DNA from: Galerina marginata
Taxonomy: Eukaryota; Basidiomycota; Agaricomycetes; Agaricales; Galerinaceae
Reading direction: 5' to 3'
Assembly (NCBI GenBank): GCA_023014335.1
Contig: JAECYW010000002.1
Location: 1,240,001-1,304,000, forward strand
DNA length: 64,000 nt
Numbering within the stretch: the first letter of the stretch is position 1; every line of letters begins with the position of its first letter. The notes under the pieces are model-generated. The model made no database searches. It worked only from the letters and a program-made list of their open reading frames with translations, and was not told the origin of the DNA. Below, in pieces: positions 23,089 to 34,983 of the stretch. The translations under genes and the position numbers were made by a program.

Positions 23089-26000
23089 TTAGCTATTGCT
23101 GTCGACTGGTACAGTCCGTTTCTTCTTCCCCGGTGTCTTCTTCTTTGTCCTTACCACTTTGATCGGTTCTACTGGGGACTCGTCGGGTACTTCGTATTCA
23201 AGGAACGACGTCATTCGAACAGGTGTGGCAAAACCACTTGACTGTGCTGGTGTGGACTGCGAGGTGGACTGAGGTCGAGAGGGGATTGCTCCTTCTGGCA
23301 TCTCGCCATCTTTCTCTATGACGAATGACTCAGAAGAAAAAGAATGTGATGTCGTTCTTAATGTCGGCGGCTTGGAATTACGGAAGTCTGGAACGACATC
23401 AGTCCAATCGCCGCACTGTACGGAAGAGTGTGATAACTTACCTTGAGGCATAGGAGGCATGTCGTCTAAATGAACGACCGGTATAGATTCTACGTCATCG
23501 ACCACTTTTGGTTTATCATCGATGATGTAGTACGGATCGTCGCGTAGCTGGGCAAGTCGTTCTGTCTTGCGCTAAAAAATCATAAATTAAAAACCGTTCA
23601 AGGAATAAATCGTTATGACGAATACCTTCTCTCGCTGAATTCTATCTTCTGGTGATTCATAGGTCTGAATTTACAGGAGTGAGCACTATCCTATCGCCAT
23701 CCTCCTGGACTTTCTTCTTCTTGCCACTGGCAGACGACGCAACATCTTTCCCCTTTCCTTTCTTGGATTTCTTCTTCTTCTCGCCGTCCCCATTATTGTC
23801 CGGATGGCTCGCCTCACGTGGAGGAGGGACTATCCAGGCATCGAGATCCAACCCTTCAGGGACAGCAACGCTGCCTTGAGCATTTAACGCCACTGGATTT
23901 AGTTCATAGACGCCGAATAACGGCTGGATGAGATATAAACTCTTTGGAAATCTAGGCGTCTCTGGTAGGGCGAACCCATCCATAGTGGAAGGGCCGGCTA
24001 AAGGCACTGAGGGGGTGTGATCGGATCCAGGGCGGTAGGAATTTAAATCCGCTTGGATGAAGGCGAATAGCTGGACAGTGTTCGCAGCCTGGAGAACCGA
24101 AGTAAGTATCAAATTTCAAAGGCGACTTCATGTTTTCGCACCCGCTCTTGGATCTCAATATGCTGACTGCCCGCGAGTTCGCGCACGCGAGCCAGGATAG
24201 AGTCGACAGCTTGCCTCACTTCCACGAGATTATCATCCTCCCACCGTTGGGCTAATTCGGAAGCCCAAGTCCCAAATATTTTTGTGGACGCTTGGATGTA
24301 CATCGCAACAATATCTGGCGCAAGATTGTTTATCTCGGGTTGAAGGAGGTAGGGTAGAAGTTTTTGGGGCTCGGACAATTCCCTGTAACAGTCATGAGAA
24401 CTTTGCATTATAAGTAGCAGGTGTACTTGCAAACAATATTCCCCGCATATCCATGCTGCCGCCCAAAGAACCTCTGAGCAGCTCCCCTCCTCAGCGGCAT
24501 TTTTGATAATCGTGTCATCGGTCAGAAGAGTATACATGAGTTTGACAGAATATCTTCTGGCCCCTTTCACTCTTCCAACAACGTCCACAAGTTGATCGCG
24601 TATTTCAGCACCGACATTGACATTCGCAACGTGGGCCAAATCGACAAGGACAGACAAATACCACTCAAAATTGCTTACGTTCTCGTAGGTTGATCGAGAA
24701 CATAAATTCAGTATCCGCTGAGCCAGAGTTAGCCGATAAGCAGGCGACTGACTGGGAGACAGGGTATTCGGAACTGTTGGGGGAGTCGAAGCGATATTTT
24801 GACTCAGTGACTGAGCGGCGGTTGGCAAGACTGAAGATTGGTCTCGGATAAGATGCGCCAATAGTTGCTGAACAATGGATTGCAGATTGCTTCTGTTAAC
24901 CTGGTTAAGCTGTTGAGGATGTCCGAAGTGAAAAAAAGATGAATTAAATGTTTACCATGGCAGAAAGCAAATCAAGCGCCCGTATACGAATGCTGATGTC
25001 TTGATCGTTGACACTCATAAGAATAGTGTCCTGATACTCCGTTATCAGATGAGGATGTGTGGGGATAATTTTTGCCATGGCAAGCAATGCGATATACTTC
25101 ACTAAGATTTAGGTCAACGATCATGAGCGACAGGATGAGCTAAATCCTTACAATTTTGGTCTGAGTCTTGTATAAAAGCGGCCAATTTGGAAACACACAT
25201 CTTCGCTAGGGAATCTCCAGACGGACCATGGAGCATCCCCCCAATAATACAAGTATGGACGCATTCGTATAGTAAAGAGATTGCTGGCGTTGTTGATATG
25301 AGTTCGGTTATAGGAGGTTGCAACTTCTTCACCAGGCGAGGCTCGTGAGGTGACAAGGAACCGAACTACATATGCAATAGATTAGCAAGCTGCGAAAGTA
25401 CAGTTGGGTTTGTTGACCAGTTTGATAATTTTGATGAGCATCCAGTTATTAGTCGAAGAAGTCATAAGGTGGAACAGCTGAGGCGCCAGAGACAGATAAT
25501 CCTTTGGGTTACGTCGAGCAAGTTCACATAGAACATTGACTGTGGCGGCAACCACGGCTGTAAATGGTGTTGGATTTGCATATTTTACGTCTAAGCAGGA
25601 GCACTAACAGGGATCTGGGTCTTCAAGTTTTTCTTCCAGGCGGATTCGAGCTTGGTTTATAGCTTCGGGATATTTCACAAGTGTCTTGTACAGAGCGAGT
25701 ATTGCTCGTTTCCGAATGTTAGGCCGAGAGTGATTTAGCATCGCGATGAGTTCAGGTGTGATATCTCGAGCAAGTTCTGGTGTAACAATGTGTGATAGGC
25801 CGTCCAACGTTACAGAAATATCTGCGGGCGTTGAGCTCAGATCCTAGTAAATCAATACGGCGTGAAGTTGAATATCCAGGGAAAGACACACCTTTTTCAA
25901 GAGGTTTGTCGTAAGCATAAGGACATCCGTGTCTTGGTCGAAGGACTGCGCAGCGGCCAGGTACCCGATGCTCTTTAGATGCACCTTCGAAGACGACATG

Positions 26001-26261
26001 ACCTCGACGACATGAAAAGAAGCCCAGCTCATGTCATAACCTAGCATATCGAGCTATTATACAAGCTGAGTATGAGGTTTTTAGAGCACGAATAACTTAA
26101 CGTACATATGTAAGTTTGAGGACTGCCCCTGCTTTTAGTTCCATGTCATCTGTCTTAATCTCCTGTCTGATTTCATCGACTGCTTTCGCGATGAATTTGG
26201 CCTCATCTTTCTTGTTGGCGCGTAAACCTCGAACAAGATCCTGAAGCGTCCGTTCCCACAT
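23089..26261 (-). CDS. APL5: AP-3 adaptor complex, delta subunit
   Basis: Delta adaptin is a large subunit of AP-3, which sorts cargo from the Golgi or endosomes directly to the vacuole. The start at 26261 gives MWERTLQDLVRGLRANKKDE, the delta-adaptin N-terminus, followed by the alpha-solenoid: LKLTYLDMLGYDMSWASFHV, SSSKVHLKSIGYLAAAQSF, LMLTTNLLKKDLSSTPADI, DGLSHIVTPELARDITPELI and LNHSRPNIRKRAILALYKTL. These are diagnostic of AP-3 delta. After the trunk the hinge is rich in Ser, Pro and Lys (GKKKKVQEDGD near 23700; KKTPGKKKRTVPVDSNS at the C-terminus). I see no separate ear domain, as in many fungal delta subunits. The gene is divided by numerous short introns. It shares an upstream region of about 400 bp with the divergent RhoGEF gene. 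Confidence 0.9.
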
Positions 26262-26670
26262 TCGGCAAGAGAAACAAGGTTAAGACACGCGATTGGGATT
26301 CGATTATTCCAGTAATAAGTTGAAAAGCAAGAGCAAACGACGTTACGCGTGGCTCAATGACGAGGGTAAGCAACCTGGAGAGGATGGGAATATATTTCCA
26401 TTTTGGATTCCCTTGCCGAGTTCATTGATGTCAAACGCGCCGACAATAATGGGCATTGACTTTACTATTACACGAGGCATTGACCCTTTCCCTGCGGTTT
26501 CTACGTTCATGTCCTCTTTCACTCCATCGTAGTCTTTGCCAGCCAGTATAAGCCTCAAGGAAGCGCGGTATTACTTATATTGTCCTGTGAGTCCGTCCAT
26601 TCTTCTTCGGCACGTTACTTACGCTGCTCGAACAGTCGCTTCTGCAGTTCATCGTCTAATATCAGAGTGA

Positions 26671-28661
26671 ATGCTTTGGTCATTCAGAGCTCTTGCAACA
26701 TTTTCTCTTGGCCCCTCCCGACTTGTCGTTTCTTCCCCCAGCGGTGAGACGCCCCCCTCAATACCTACCCCGACGATTAAGGTCTCCCGGCCAGATTCTG
26801 AGGAAGGATCCTCCAAACCCCAACCACGGTCATGCCAATGTGGTTACCAGCAAATCGATTTTTGCCCTTATTGTGAATATGACCGAACGATTCAAGTGGA
26901 AGGGTCTATAGTGCTGGGGGAAAGCACATCGTCGGTCAATGGCGTCAATTCTGACAATTTGGATGGTTCGGATTCCCCGTCTCGACAGCGCAAGAAACTT
27001 CGCAAGTTGCGACCCGACTACCAACAGCTACACTACGAAGCTTTGGACCTTGAAGCTGTAGTGTCTGCTCGACCAAATTCCGTTCTTTCAACCCATTCGA
27101 GAACGCCGCTTCTAAATACTGGTTTGCCTTCAAGTCCAAACTATCACCCTCTTCCCGCTGCACGCAAAACGCCAAAAAAGCTGGAGAAGAAAGAGAAGAG
27201 AAAAAGATGTGGCTCAATGCCGAACTCCTCTTTGGCCTATTCTGCCTTTAGCGATATTTCAGATGGAAAGCCGCAGGTTAAAATAATTAAATCCAAGTCT
27301 TTTCTGAGTGTAAGTCATCGCCATTCCAACAATACAGTCGCTCAAACTTTGTCTTCTTTAGCCTAAAAATCCTAACCCCTACGGTCCACGCCCAAAGCCA
27401 GTATCTGGCAGCATTGATACTGACGCTCTTGTGTCGCTGGCTTGGACTGGAGAGGCCATATCTTCTCTAAAGTCCTCAGACGCCATGCTTCCAAGCTCTG
27501 ATGGCTCTTCATCACCCTCGGACATTGCAACTAGCCCCCTTTCGTCGTCAAGGACTTCTTCTTTTCTGAACAACGAAAGCACGGCTCAATCTCAATCTGA
27601 AGCTGAATCGTCGGCTTCTGATTCACTCTTGGATAAACGACGTTCTGTATTGCGCAAGCAAAAGTCGTCCGATATGCTGAAGACAATTACTCGACCCTGG
27701 ACTCTGGCAATGGTGATTACTGACGATGGTATCACAGATGAAAGGCTTGTGGATGACCTGGAGGACATGAGAATCAAGGACAACGCCCCTAATTCCCTAA
27801 TTCCAGACCCATACCCTCTCAGCTTAGGTCCTGCCGCCAGGCTACCACACTCAGCTTTACGATTCTTTTAACGAATACCCCCTCGAATCCGGCGAAATTG
27901 TTCAGGAATACTCGATCTCCTCAATTGACTCATCGTGGAGTGCTGCTCGTCAAGCCCTATTACTCTGTCGAGAGTTAGTCCGTACAGAACGCCGATATCT
28001 TGCATCTCTTAGGGCACTTATTACCAACGGAACAAGCACTCCCCCACCGCCTTCGATGCTTTCATACCTGCCTGGTCTCATAACGGCAAGTGATGCCTTG
28101 TTGAATCTGATGGAACAGAATCCCAGTGTTCAAGGCGTATCACACGCGTTCATGACTTGCAAAGACAAGCTATCTGCTTCGTTCCTCTCTTGGTGTGGTG
28201 TTGTCGGCCAATTCTTTGACTCGGAAGAGAAGGGCAAGAATAAAGGCGACTCCGAAGAATCTCGTTTGAGGACCACCTCTATTCGAAACCTGTCCGCAGA
28301 TTCAGGTTTGTCTATTACGGTCGTCTCCGAGCCCAATAAAATACGCAGAAATAGCAAGGCAAGACCAACCGTTCGAGATCTAGCTATCTTACCTACCCAA
28401 AGAATTGTACGCTATGTACTCCTGTTCAAAGGTAGCGTTCTCGTCATTTCTGAGAACGTCGTTCTACTTGAACTAATACCTGCTTGTTTAGAATTACATT
28501 CTCTCACCCCACCCACGCTTTCTTCTTTCGCTATCGTTGAAAATGCTGTGCAGGCTGCCGTGTCTATAGCCCAAATGGCTGATAAAGCTCAGAGGCATTT
28601 GGCCTTTGAGCAACCCTCTTTAAATCTCGCGACCACAAGTATAGTTTTGACGCCATCCTGA
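26671..28661 (+). CDS. RhoGEF (Dbl-homology) domain protein
   Basis: DH domains catalyse GDP release from Rho-family GTPases and so control actin and polarity. The N-terminal half is disordered and Ser/Pro-rich, with an unusual cysteine cluster, CQCGYQQIDFCPYCEYD, and Lys-rich KKLEKKEKRKRC. After an intron around 27310-27361 follow LVSLAWTGEAISSLKSSDA and many Ser-rich stretches. The DH domain starts with SSWSAARQALLLCRELVRTE and RRYLASLRALI, and contains the conserved helix AILPTQRIVRYVLLFKEL near the end. The protein stops soon after (SLNLATTSIVLTPS), so there is no PH domain, which is atypical for Dbl proteins. Near 27825-27842 the frame changes by one base: the upstream frame runs into a stop at 27871, while PPGYHTQLYDSFNEYPLE continues in the next frame. 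The start could be further upstream if a leader exon exists; an in-frame stop directly precedes this ATG. Confidence 0.75.
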
Positions 28662-29091
28662 TAATTGTTAAGTCACTTTGCTGTGTATAGTAAGATATTT
28701 CCTTCTCAACAATAAACATCTTTCAACATCCGGAGCTAAATCAGGGTTTTATCGTGACTTCCTTCTTTTTTAAAACCATACTTCACCAAAACCATTTAGG
28801 CTCAATCATTGAATCAATCAAATCCTCTCATAGCCATGTGTTAACGATCGTAGTACCAGAATAGACCACTCAAAAAATACGTTGAGTATTCAGACATGAG
28901 TCGGCAATTCTCATGGGGCAAGGTCAGTTCATTGACCGGCTTAACCGCACCATGCAATCACCTGAACGAATGCAGTCCCACAGGATTCCAAGACCGCTTC
29001 ATAGTTGATATCGCTATTATAGCTGATAAAGAGGAACGTCTCTCGGCTATCGGTTTGAAGAAAGACCCTATCGTCGTCATTTGCGCATACC

Positions 29092-31744
29092 ATGGACACC
29101 CATTCCAAGAACTTTAAGTTGGGGGATTTTTCTATCGACGAAGCTCGACCGATAAAGGTCGTAGCAATTGGCGCAGGATATAGTGGTAGGTCTCCGCTGA
29201 ATCAGTACCAATCGATACAATTGTCTGACGGATTTGATTATAGGAATCGTTGCTGGTATACGGTAGGCCAGCATCCTGCCTTCGAATTTGAACCAATATA
29301 TCTACGTCTTCCAGTTTTCGTCAACGCATTCAAAACTTGGATTTGACGATATATGACTCCCTTGCTGGAGTAGGTGGGACTTGGTTTGCCAACACATACC
29401 CAGTGCGGCTGATTCTCCGGGTTTTGTCACGGTCCACGATAGCTCTAACACGTATCTACGGCTGTAGGGACTCCAGTGCGACATTCCATCACATGGGGTA
29501 AGCTACTTGCTCGTCATGGAAAATCCTGGCAAGTTTAAATAACGCCGATGGTTCGTCTGTCTAGTATTTACCCACCTTTGAGGCCAATGTAAGCACATAT
29601 CCTGCTCTCCGTTCCTGCCGCATGATTACGATTGATTCGACAAAGCCCGACTGGTCTGCCTTCTATGTTTCCGGAGAAGAAATACAGCGATACTTGGAGA
29701 AGACTGTTGATAAATATCAGCTTCGTCCGTTTATTAAACTGCAACATCGCGTTACATGTGCCCGTTATTCCGAAAAGACTGGGAAATGGGATCTTACTAT
29801 CAGGCGAGCGCCAACGACGACAGATACCCCTGTTAACCCGCAGAAAGATGCGTCATACGACGACTGGGAGGAAATTCACGATACTGCTGACATCCTATTT
29901 AACGGCGTTGGAATTCTGAGTCGTTGGAGTTGGCCTGACATCCAGGGCCTCGAGACGTTCTCTGGAAAGGTCGTGCACAGTGCAGATTGGAATATTAGGC
30001 AGGATAAGGATTTTTTGGGCGACAAACGAGTGGGAGTGATCGGGGTGGTAAGCTATTTTACTTCCTTTCCACCTTCGCATCTCAACCAAATATCTATCTA
30101 TCCAGGGGTCTTCTGCTCTTCAAATAGTGGCTGCTCTCCAGCCCAAAGTAAGGCATCTAGTTAATTACGTTCGAGGAAAGACTTGGATTGCTTCTACGTT
30201 TGTTCGAGACCGCCTTTTGGAATTATCAGGAGACGGCACGGTGGATAATTGTAGGTGCAAGCCGTCTGTCCAGTTATCGAAAGTCTCTTACTTCTACATA
30301 GACCAGTTTACAGACAAGGACAAGGAAGCTTTCAAGGATCCTGTATATTATAACAAATTCAGGAGGGAAATCGAGAAAGATATGAATGTATGCTTTGTCA
30401 TTGTCCTGTATGTTATCCTTACTAAACCCCCGTAGTTGGCCCATCCTGCTACATTGACAGGAAATCCCATGCAAGTTCATGCCCGCATTGAGTTCGAGAA
30501 ATCAATGTTGCAGAAGCTCGCCAAGAAACCCTGGATCGCAAGTCACAGTGCGTAATGCAGTTATCCTTGGTTTCCCATCTCATGGCAGGATGTTAGTCGT
30601 CCCAGATTTTGGTGTTGCATGTCGCAGGTTGACCCCTGGGCCTGGCTACCTTGAAGCCCTTTGCGAAGACAATGTGGGTATTCATGGCTGACCCTAGAAT
30701 GCATTTAACAATTGTACATCCGGCAGGTCGACTTCGTCCCATCCCCGATTGAACGAGTCACCCCAGACGGAATTAAGACTGTCGACGGAAGTTTCCAAAA
30801 TCTTGACATTATCATCTGCGCCACAGGTAACGTCGACCCAATGATACCAGGAAGAATTTTAGTATGTAACTCAAAAATCACAGGATTTGACACCTCCTTC
30901 CAGCTTGGTTTCGACGTCATTGGAAGGAGGGGGATTACCCTCAATGACCACTATACACCCCATCCAAGAACTTATTTGTCTGTGGCCGTTGACGGCTTCC
31001 CAAACATGTTCTTAGCCTTAGGACCCAATGCAGGTGTCGGGGCAGGCAACATTTTGTTGATTATGGAACGTCAGGTCGACTATGCTGTTGCAGCGACCCT
31101 TAAAATGCAAAGGGAACGCCTGAAAAGCATAGAGGCCAAATCCGAAGCAGTTGACGATTACGAGCACTACATAGACGTAAGTGCAATGGTGCATCCGGAT
31201 TCATCACACCTAACGTCTTTTCAAACACAGAGCTACTTCCCTCGGGTCAGTTCGCGAGATTGTGCCTCTTTTCATAATTGACGACTCAGCCCATTAGACT
31301 GTCTTTGGGTCAAAATGCCGTTCGTGGTACAAAGCGGGCAAGGAAGAAGGGCGCGTTGTCGCCCTTTGGCCTGGCAAGTCTCACTTGCAGTTCAAGGCTG
31401 GAAATCCTTAACGACTTTGTTTTCTAGGGTCGTCAACTCATGCTGCAATGGCATTGGCACATCCTCGTTGGGAGGATTTCAATTATGAATATCTCGATGG
31501 TATCAAGAATCGACTCCATTGGCTTGGCGATGGAAACACAGTAATGGATAAAGACCCAGACGCTGACAGTGAGGAATATTTTTGATTAGCCAAGAAATGA
31601 ACTAATCATCAACACTTTTCCTAGAGGGGTGGTATTTGAGGACAGAAAATGTCGACTATCCTCCTAGTAAGGTATAGACCTTCCTGAAATCAAGCCAAAC
31701 TGATACACTCAGTTGCGCCTAATCCTGCGAAAGCAAAGCTCTAG
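29092..31744 (+). CDS. FAD-dependent monooxygenase, Baeyer-Villiger type
   Basis: These flavoenzymes insert oxygen into ketones or hydroxylate small molecules using NADPH. Motifs in order: the FAD Rossmann loop in KVVAIGAGYSGIVAGIRFRQ, GVGGTWFANTYPGLQCDIPSH, then NPDWSAFYVSGEEIQRYLEK. The type I Baeyer-Villiger signature FxGxxxHxxxW is present as FSGKVVHSADW, followed by the NADP Rossmann segment GVIGVGSSALQIVAALQP and the ATG motif in DIIICATGN. Later blocks include ACRRLTPGPGYLEALCEDN, HYTPHPRTYLSVAVDGFPNM and FLALGPNAGVGAGNILLIME. The C-terminus ends APNPAKAKL at 31742-31744. Introns are short and numerous. One junction near 30541-30591 (KPWIASH to MLVVPDFGV) leaves the frame one base short, possibly an undercalled G. 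Substrate and role (detoxification or secondary metabolism) are unknown; no cluster partners surround it. Confidence 0.87.
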
Positions 31745-31881
31745 AGCCAGGAGCCTAGATAATTTTTATGTACCGTTCCGATAAACATTTGAAAATATGC
31801 CGATGTTGTTATGTACAGTGAAATAGGTATAAATACTAAGACCCACAACATCCAAATCTACGAGAAGAAAGTCAACAGGCC

Positions 31882-34800
31882 TCATATCATTCCTTCACGT
31901 TGAGCAACAGCAATGGGCGTGCGCTGGCCCATCGAACTACCAGGTCGGTTAGCAGAGCGAGGTGGCGGCGGGATCGGACTCCGCGGGACTGGGCTAGCCC
32001 TTGCAGACCGGGGTGGTCTATCCCTCTCCCTGTCTCGGTTGTCTCGATAGTTATCCGCGCTTTCTCTATCGTCTTCTGCTCTGAAACTACCAGAAAGCTC
32101 TCTCGTGCGGTATGATGTTGCGCTCATTGGAGGGCGGGGCAGGGGCGAGGCCAAAGGGACTGCTGGAATAGGAGCAGACACTGGGGTGGAGGGCTGTAGT
32201 TGCCGTACGGCAGACACTGGTGTCCGTGCGCGCGCCATGGCTGAGAGGGGAAAATTCGATGGGTTCTGTCGAGAAGAGAAAAGAGGGGTGGTGGTGTTAC
32301 TAACGTCGCTGTCGAATCGTTCGATGCTCGGGCTTATGACGGCTGGGAAGTTTAATCCAGTTGACGATGGGTATAGAGAATCGGGGTTAGTGCTAGCAGA
32401 AGGGGCAGGAGAGGCGGATCTTTGTGCAGCGGGTGCAGGCGACCGACGGCGGTTAATAGGTGGAGGCGCTGCTGATAGAGTTGGCATGGGAGGTGCAGGT
32501 TGTAGATAGGGGTGTGACTGTTGTTCCACTTGCTTAGCGAAGCTAGCTGATGAAATTTCCTTGGATAGTCGATGTTCACTGAAGGAGAAGGTAGCTGTAG
32601 TTTTAGAAGGTTCTTTGGGCTTCTCTAACACACGGTCATCTAGCAAGTACCGGAAGTCAAGGCCATACTCTTGAAGAAGCTACGGTAAAAAGGGTTGATA
32701 TCCAACCACGCAAATCAATGGTTGGGTCATACCTTTTTACTCTGGCTGAGGGTAATGTTGATGGCTTCTTCGACTACTTGCGGATCCACGTCCTTAGAGT
32801 AAACCTGTTTCCTGAAAATTTCACAATAATCTTCAAGTTGATGCTTGGTCCACGATATAAACGCTAACCAAGGTCACAGTCAAAAGCGGTCAAAATGGAA
32901 GATTCTTGAGACGTACAACTGGCCACTTCGTTTTCCTTGAAACTCGCCAAGTACCAATCAGCGGTGTGCTTGATTCCTGTAAAGTATACGATGGCCAATT
33001 CGCCAATATAAGTGCCGATATGGCCTTCAAAGCGGATTTTCCGCATCAATCCACGGACAACCTGGGAACGCATTTCAAGGAAGGTATTCCGGGCAGCTGC
33101 ACCGGCTTTCAAGCGGTTGAGTAGGGATATAAGTGAGATGACGGTCGACTTTCGACTAGAAGGCAGGGCAAGAGAGCTAAGCAGCGATGTTATTAGCTGA
33201 CTTGTTAATTGTAGCAATTTAGTGGAAAGAAGAGGTGTCACGGAAACCTTGGCTTGTCCTGCACGCAATAGATAAGATAAACGACACAATAGATCACCGA
33301 AGCGTACCTTGCTCAACGAGATCGACGGCTTTCCCCCACTCTTTGAGAGCAATAGCTACTGTCAGGTCGTCAGACCACTCGCCAATCCAACGCGCATCTC
33401 TTTCTGCTTTCTCCTTTGCATCTGTACCAAGGCCAGGAATGTCACCACCCTTTTTGGCTAACTCAGCCATCCAGTCTGGCACAGGAGGCACAGGAGAATT
33501 ACGCTAAAAATGATAATCAGTTCAGAATTAACAGTTAGGTACAGTAATAAATCTCACACCCACGCCGCCGCCGCCGCTGCCAGGTCCTCCTTGCCACATG
33601 CTCTTGCGTCTCTCGTGTTCTCCTTCTCGTTCCTTTCGGCGCTTCTGAGAAAGTTCCTCTGCTACTTGTCGGAATTGAGATAGAAGACTCTTTTTCTCTG
33701 AAGGGGTTTCTGTCCTGTAAACGTGTGTCTCTTTTCCATGCCGGATTTTGAAGACATTAGTCATGCCTAGCATAAATGTATTTAAATTAGTGTTCTGAAA
33801 AAAAGGATACGAGAGAAGACAAACTAGGAGAATCCTTGGTATCCAGAACCAGCATCTCATTCAGCGGCCAACACTTTTCTGCTACTAGTTTGCCCTCATG
33901 CACTGTTGATCCACTACCGTCGCCTCCTTGGCCTGCATTCCGTCTTCTTCTCCTGGCTACCAATACAGCATCGTCCAGTACTACGAATTTGACCTTGCCC
34001 GTGACCTTGTAAGTTGCAGCGTTGAGGCCAAAAACGTTTTCCATTTCTCCGACGACATGTCGTCCTGGAGTGGTCGGAACAAATTTGGAAGCGCCTTCGA
34101 TAGACGCGTGAAGGGTTTGCATTTGACTGAAATATAAAACACGCAGATCGGCGACAGAGGAACGCTTATAGGTAGACAAAACAGATGAGGAGGTGGAGGT
34201 TGGATCTGGGATATGGAGGGTCGACGGCATGGATTTGTAGTCTGACAAAAGGTCTTTGAGTTCGAGCATTTCGTTTTCCAAAACCGAAATCTCTTTCGAG
34301 ATGAGCACGAATTCGGCGTAGCTTTTATACGTCAGTTGGGAAGAGGCGCTGAACATTATTGCAGTAGCTTACTTTTTGAATACACTGCGCTGAAGCTCGG
34401 ACGAGGTGTCAGAGACGGCGTTGCGAAGCGACGATTGCAAAGATTTTAATTCCGCTTCTGTCGAGTTTGCCAATTTGAGCTTGAGGTCTAGAAGGCGTCA
34501 AATCGAGGGTGGAGCAAGCATTCAAAGTAAGACGCACAGGCGGCAGGGTCAAAGTCCTCGGCGTTCAGTAGCTTCTTGTCGTCGCTAGCGGCCTTGGCAT
34601 CGTCCCTAGTCCCCGTTCTATCTCGGAGGTCTTCCTCTCCTTCGCGACCTGGCGTAGCTGAGCCCTGGCCAGCAGGGGCGAAACCAAGAGAGGGCATTGG
34701 GGGGAGACCTGTGAGCTGCGTCGGGCTAGATATGTCCGCATAACGCGTCGACATGCGTTTTTTGATCTTATCATCGATGCGGTTCTTGCTCCTGTCGCGA

Positions 34801-34895
34801 GGAGTGGGGCCAGCGCCTGGTTTTGCGAGTTTTGCGGGCGAGCGCTGTGCTTTGCGAGGAGCTTGGGACGGTCGTGAGCGGAGAGAGGATTCCAT
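31882..34895 (-). CDS. EXO84: Exocyst complex component EXO84
   Basis: EXO84 is one of the eight exocyst subunits that tether secretory vesicles at growth sites such as hyphal tips and septa. The start at 34895 gives MESSLRSRPSQAPRKAQRSP, a basic disordered region, then a Vps51/Exo84-type helical segment (LKLKLANSTEAELKSLQSSL, NYAEFVLISKEISVLENEML). A PH-like domain follows (GEMENVFGLNAATYKVTGKV, KFVVLDDAVLVARRRRRNAG, TNVFKIRHGKETHVYRTETP). Next is the helical Exo84 C-terminal domain (WIGEWSDDLTVAIALKEWGK, AVDLVEQG, TYIGELAIVYFTGIKHTADW, LLQEYGLDFRYLLDDRVLEK). The last 220 or so residues are an unusually long Pro/Ser/Arg-rich tail ending QREGMI. The start codon is only 88 bp from that of the divergent chitin synthase activator. 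Confidence 0.9.
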
Positions 34896-34983
34896 GGTGG
34901 TAGGAGGAAAGGCGTGCGGTCACGTTGCTGACGTAGATGATGATAAAGGATTTATTTATTTATTGAACTAAACTTCGACCATA
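34896..34983. promoter_or_regulatory. 88-bp divergent promoter between EXO84 and the SKT5-like gene
   Basis: The two start codons are separated by only 88 bases, so transcription starts, leaders and regulatory sites of both genes must overlap or lie inside the neighbouring coding regions. The stretch contains TCACGT (34919-34924), TGACGT (34929-34934, CRE-like half) and a TTTATTTATTTATT tract on the SKT5 side. Function is inferred from position. Confidence 0.5.

Noticed and set aside
26293..26558. Open frames on both strands between AP-3 delta and the RhoGEF gene
   Set aside because: They overlap each other, lack domains and lie in the shared upstream region; a leader exon of the RhoGEF gene remains possible but unsupported.
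28896..29117. 73-codon frame upstream of the monooxygenase
   Set aside because: Ends inside the monooxygenase first exon in another frame and shows no recognisable features; more likely leader sequence.
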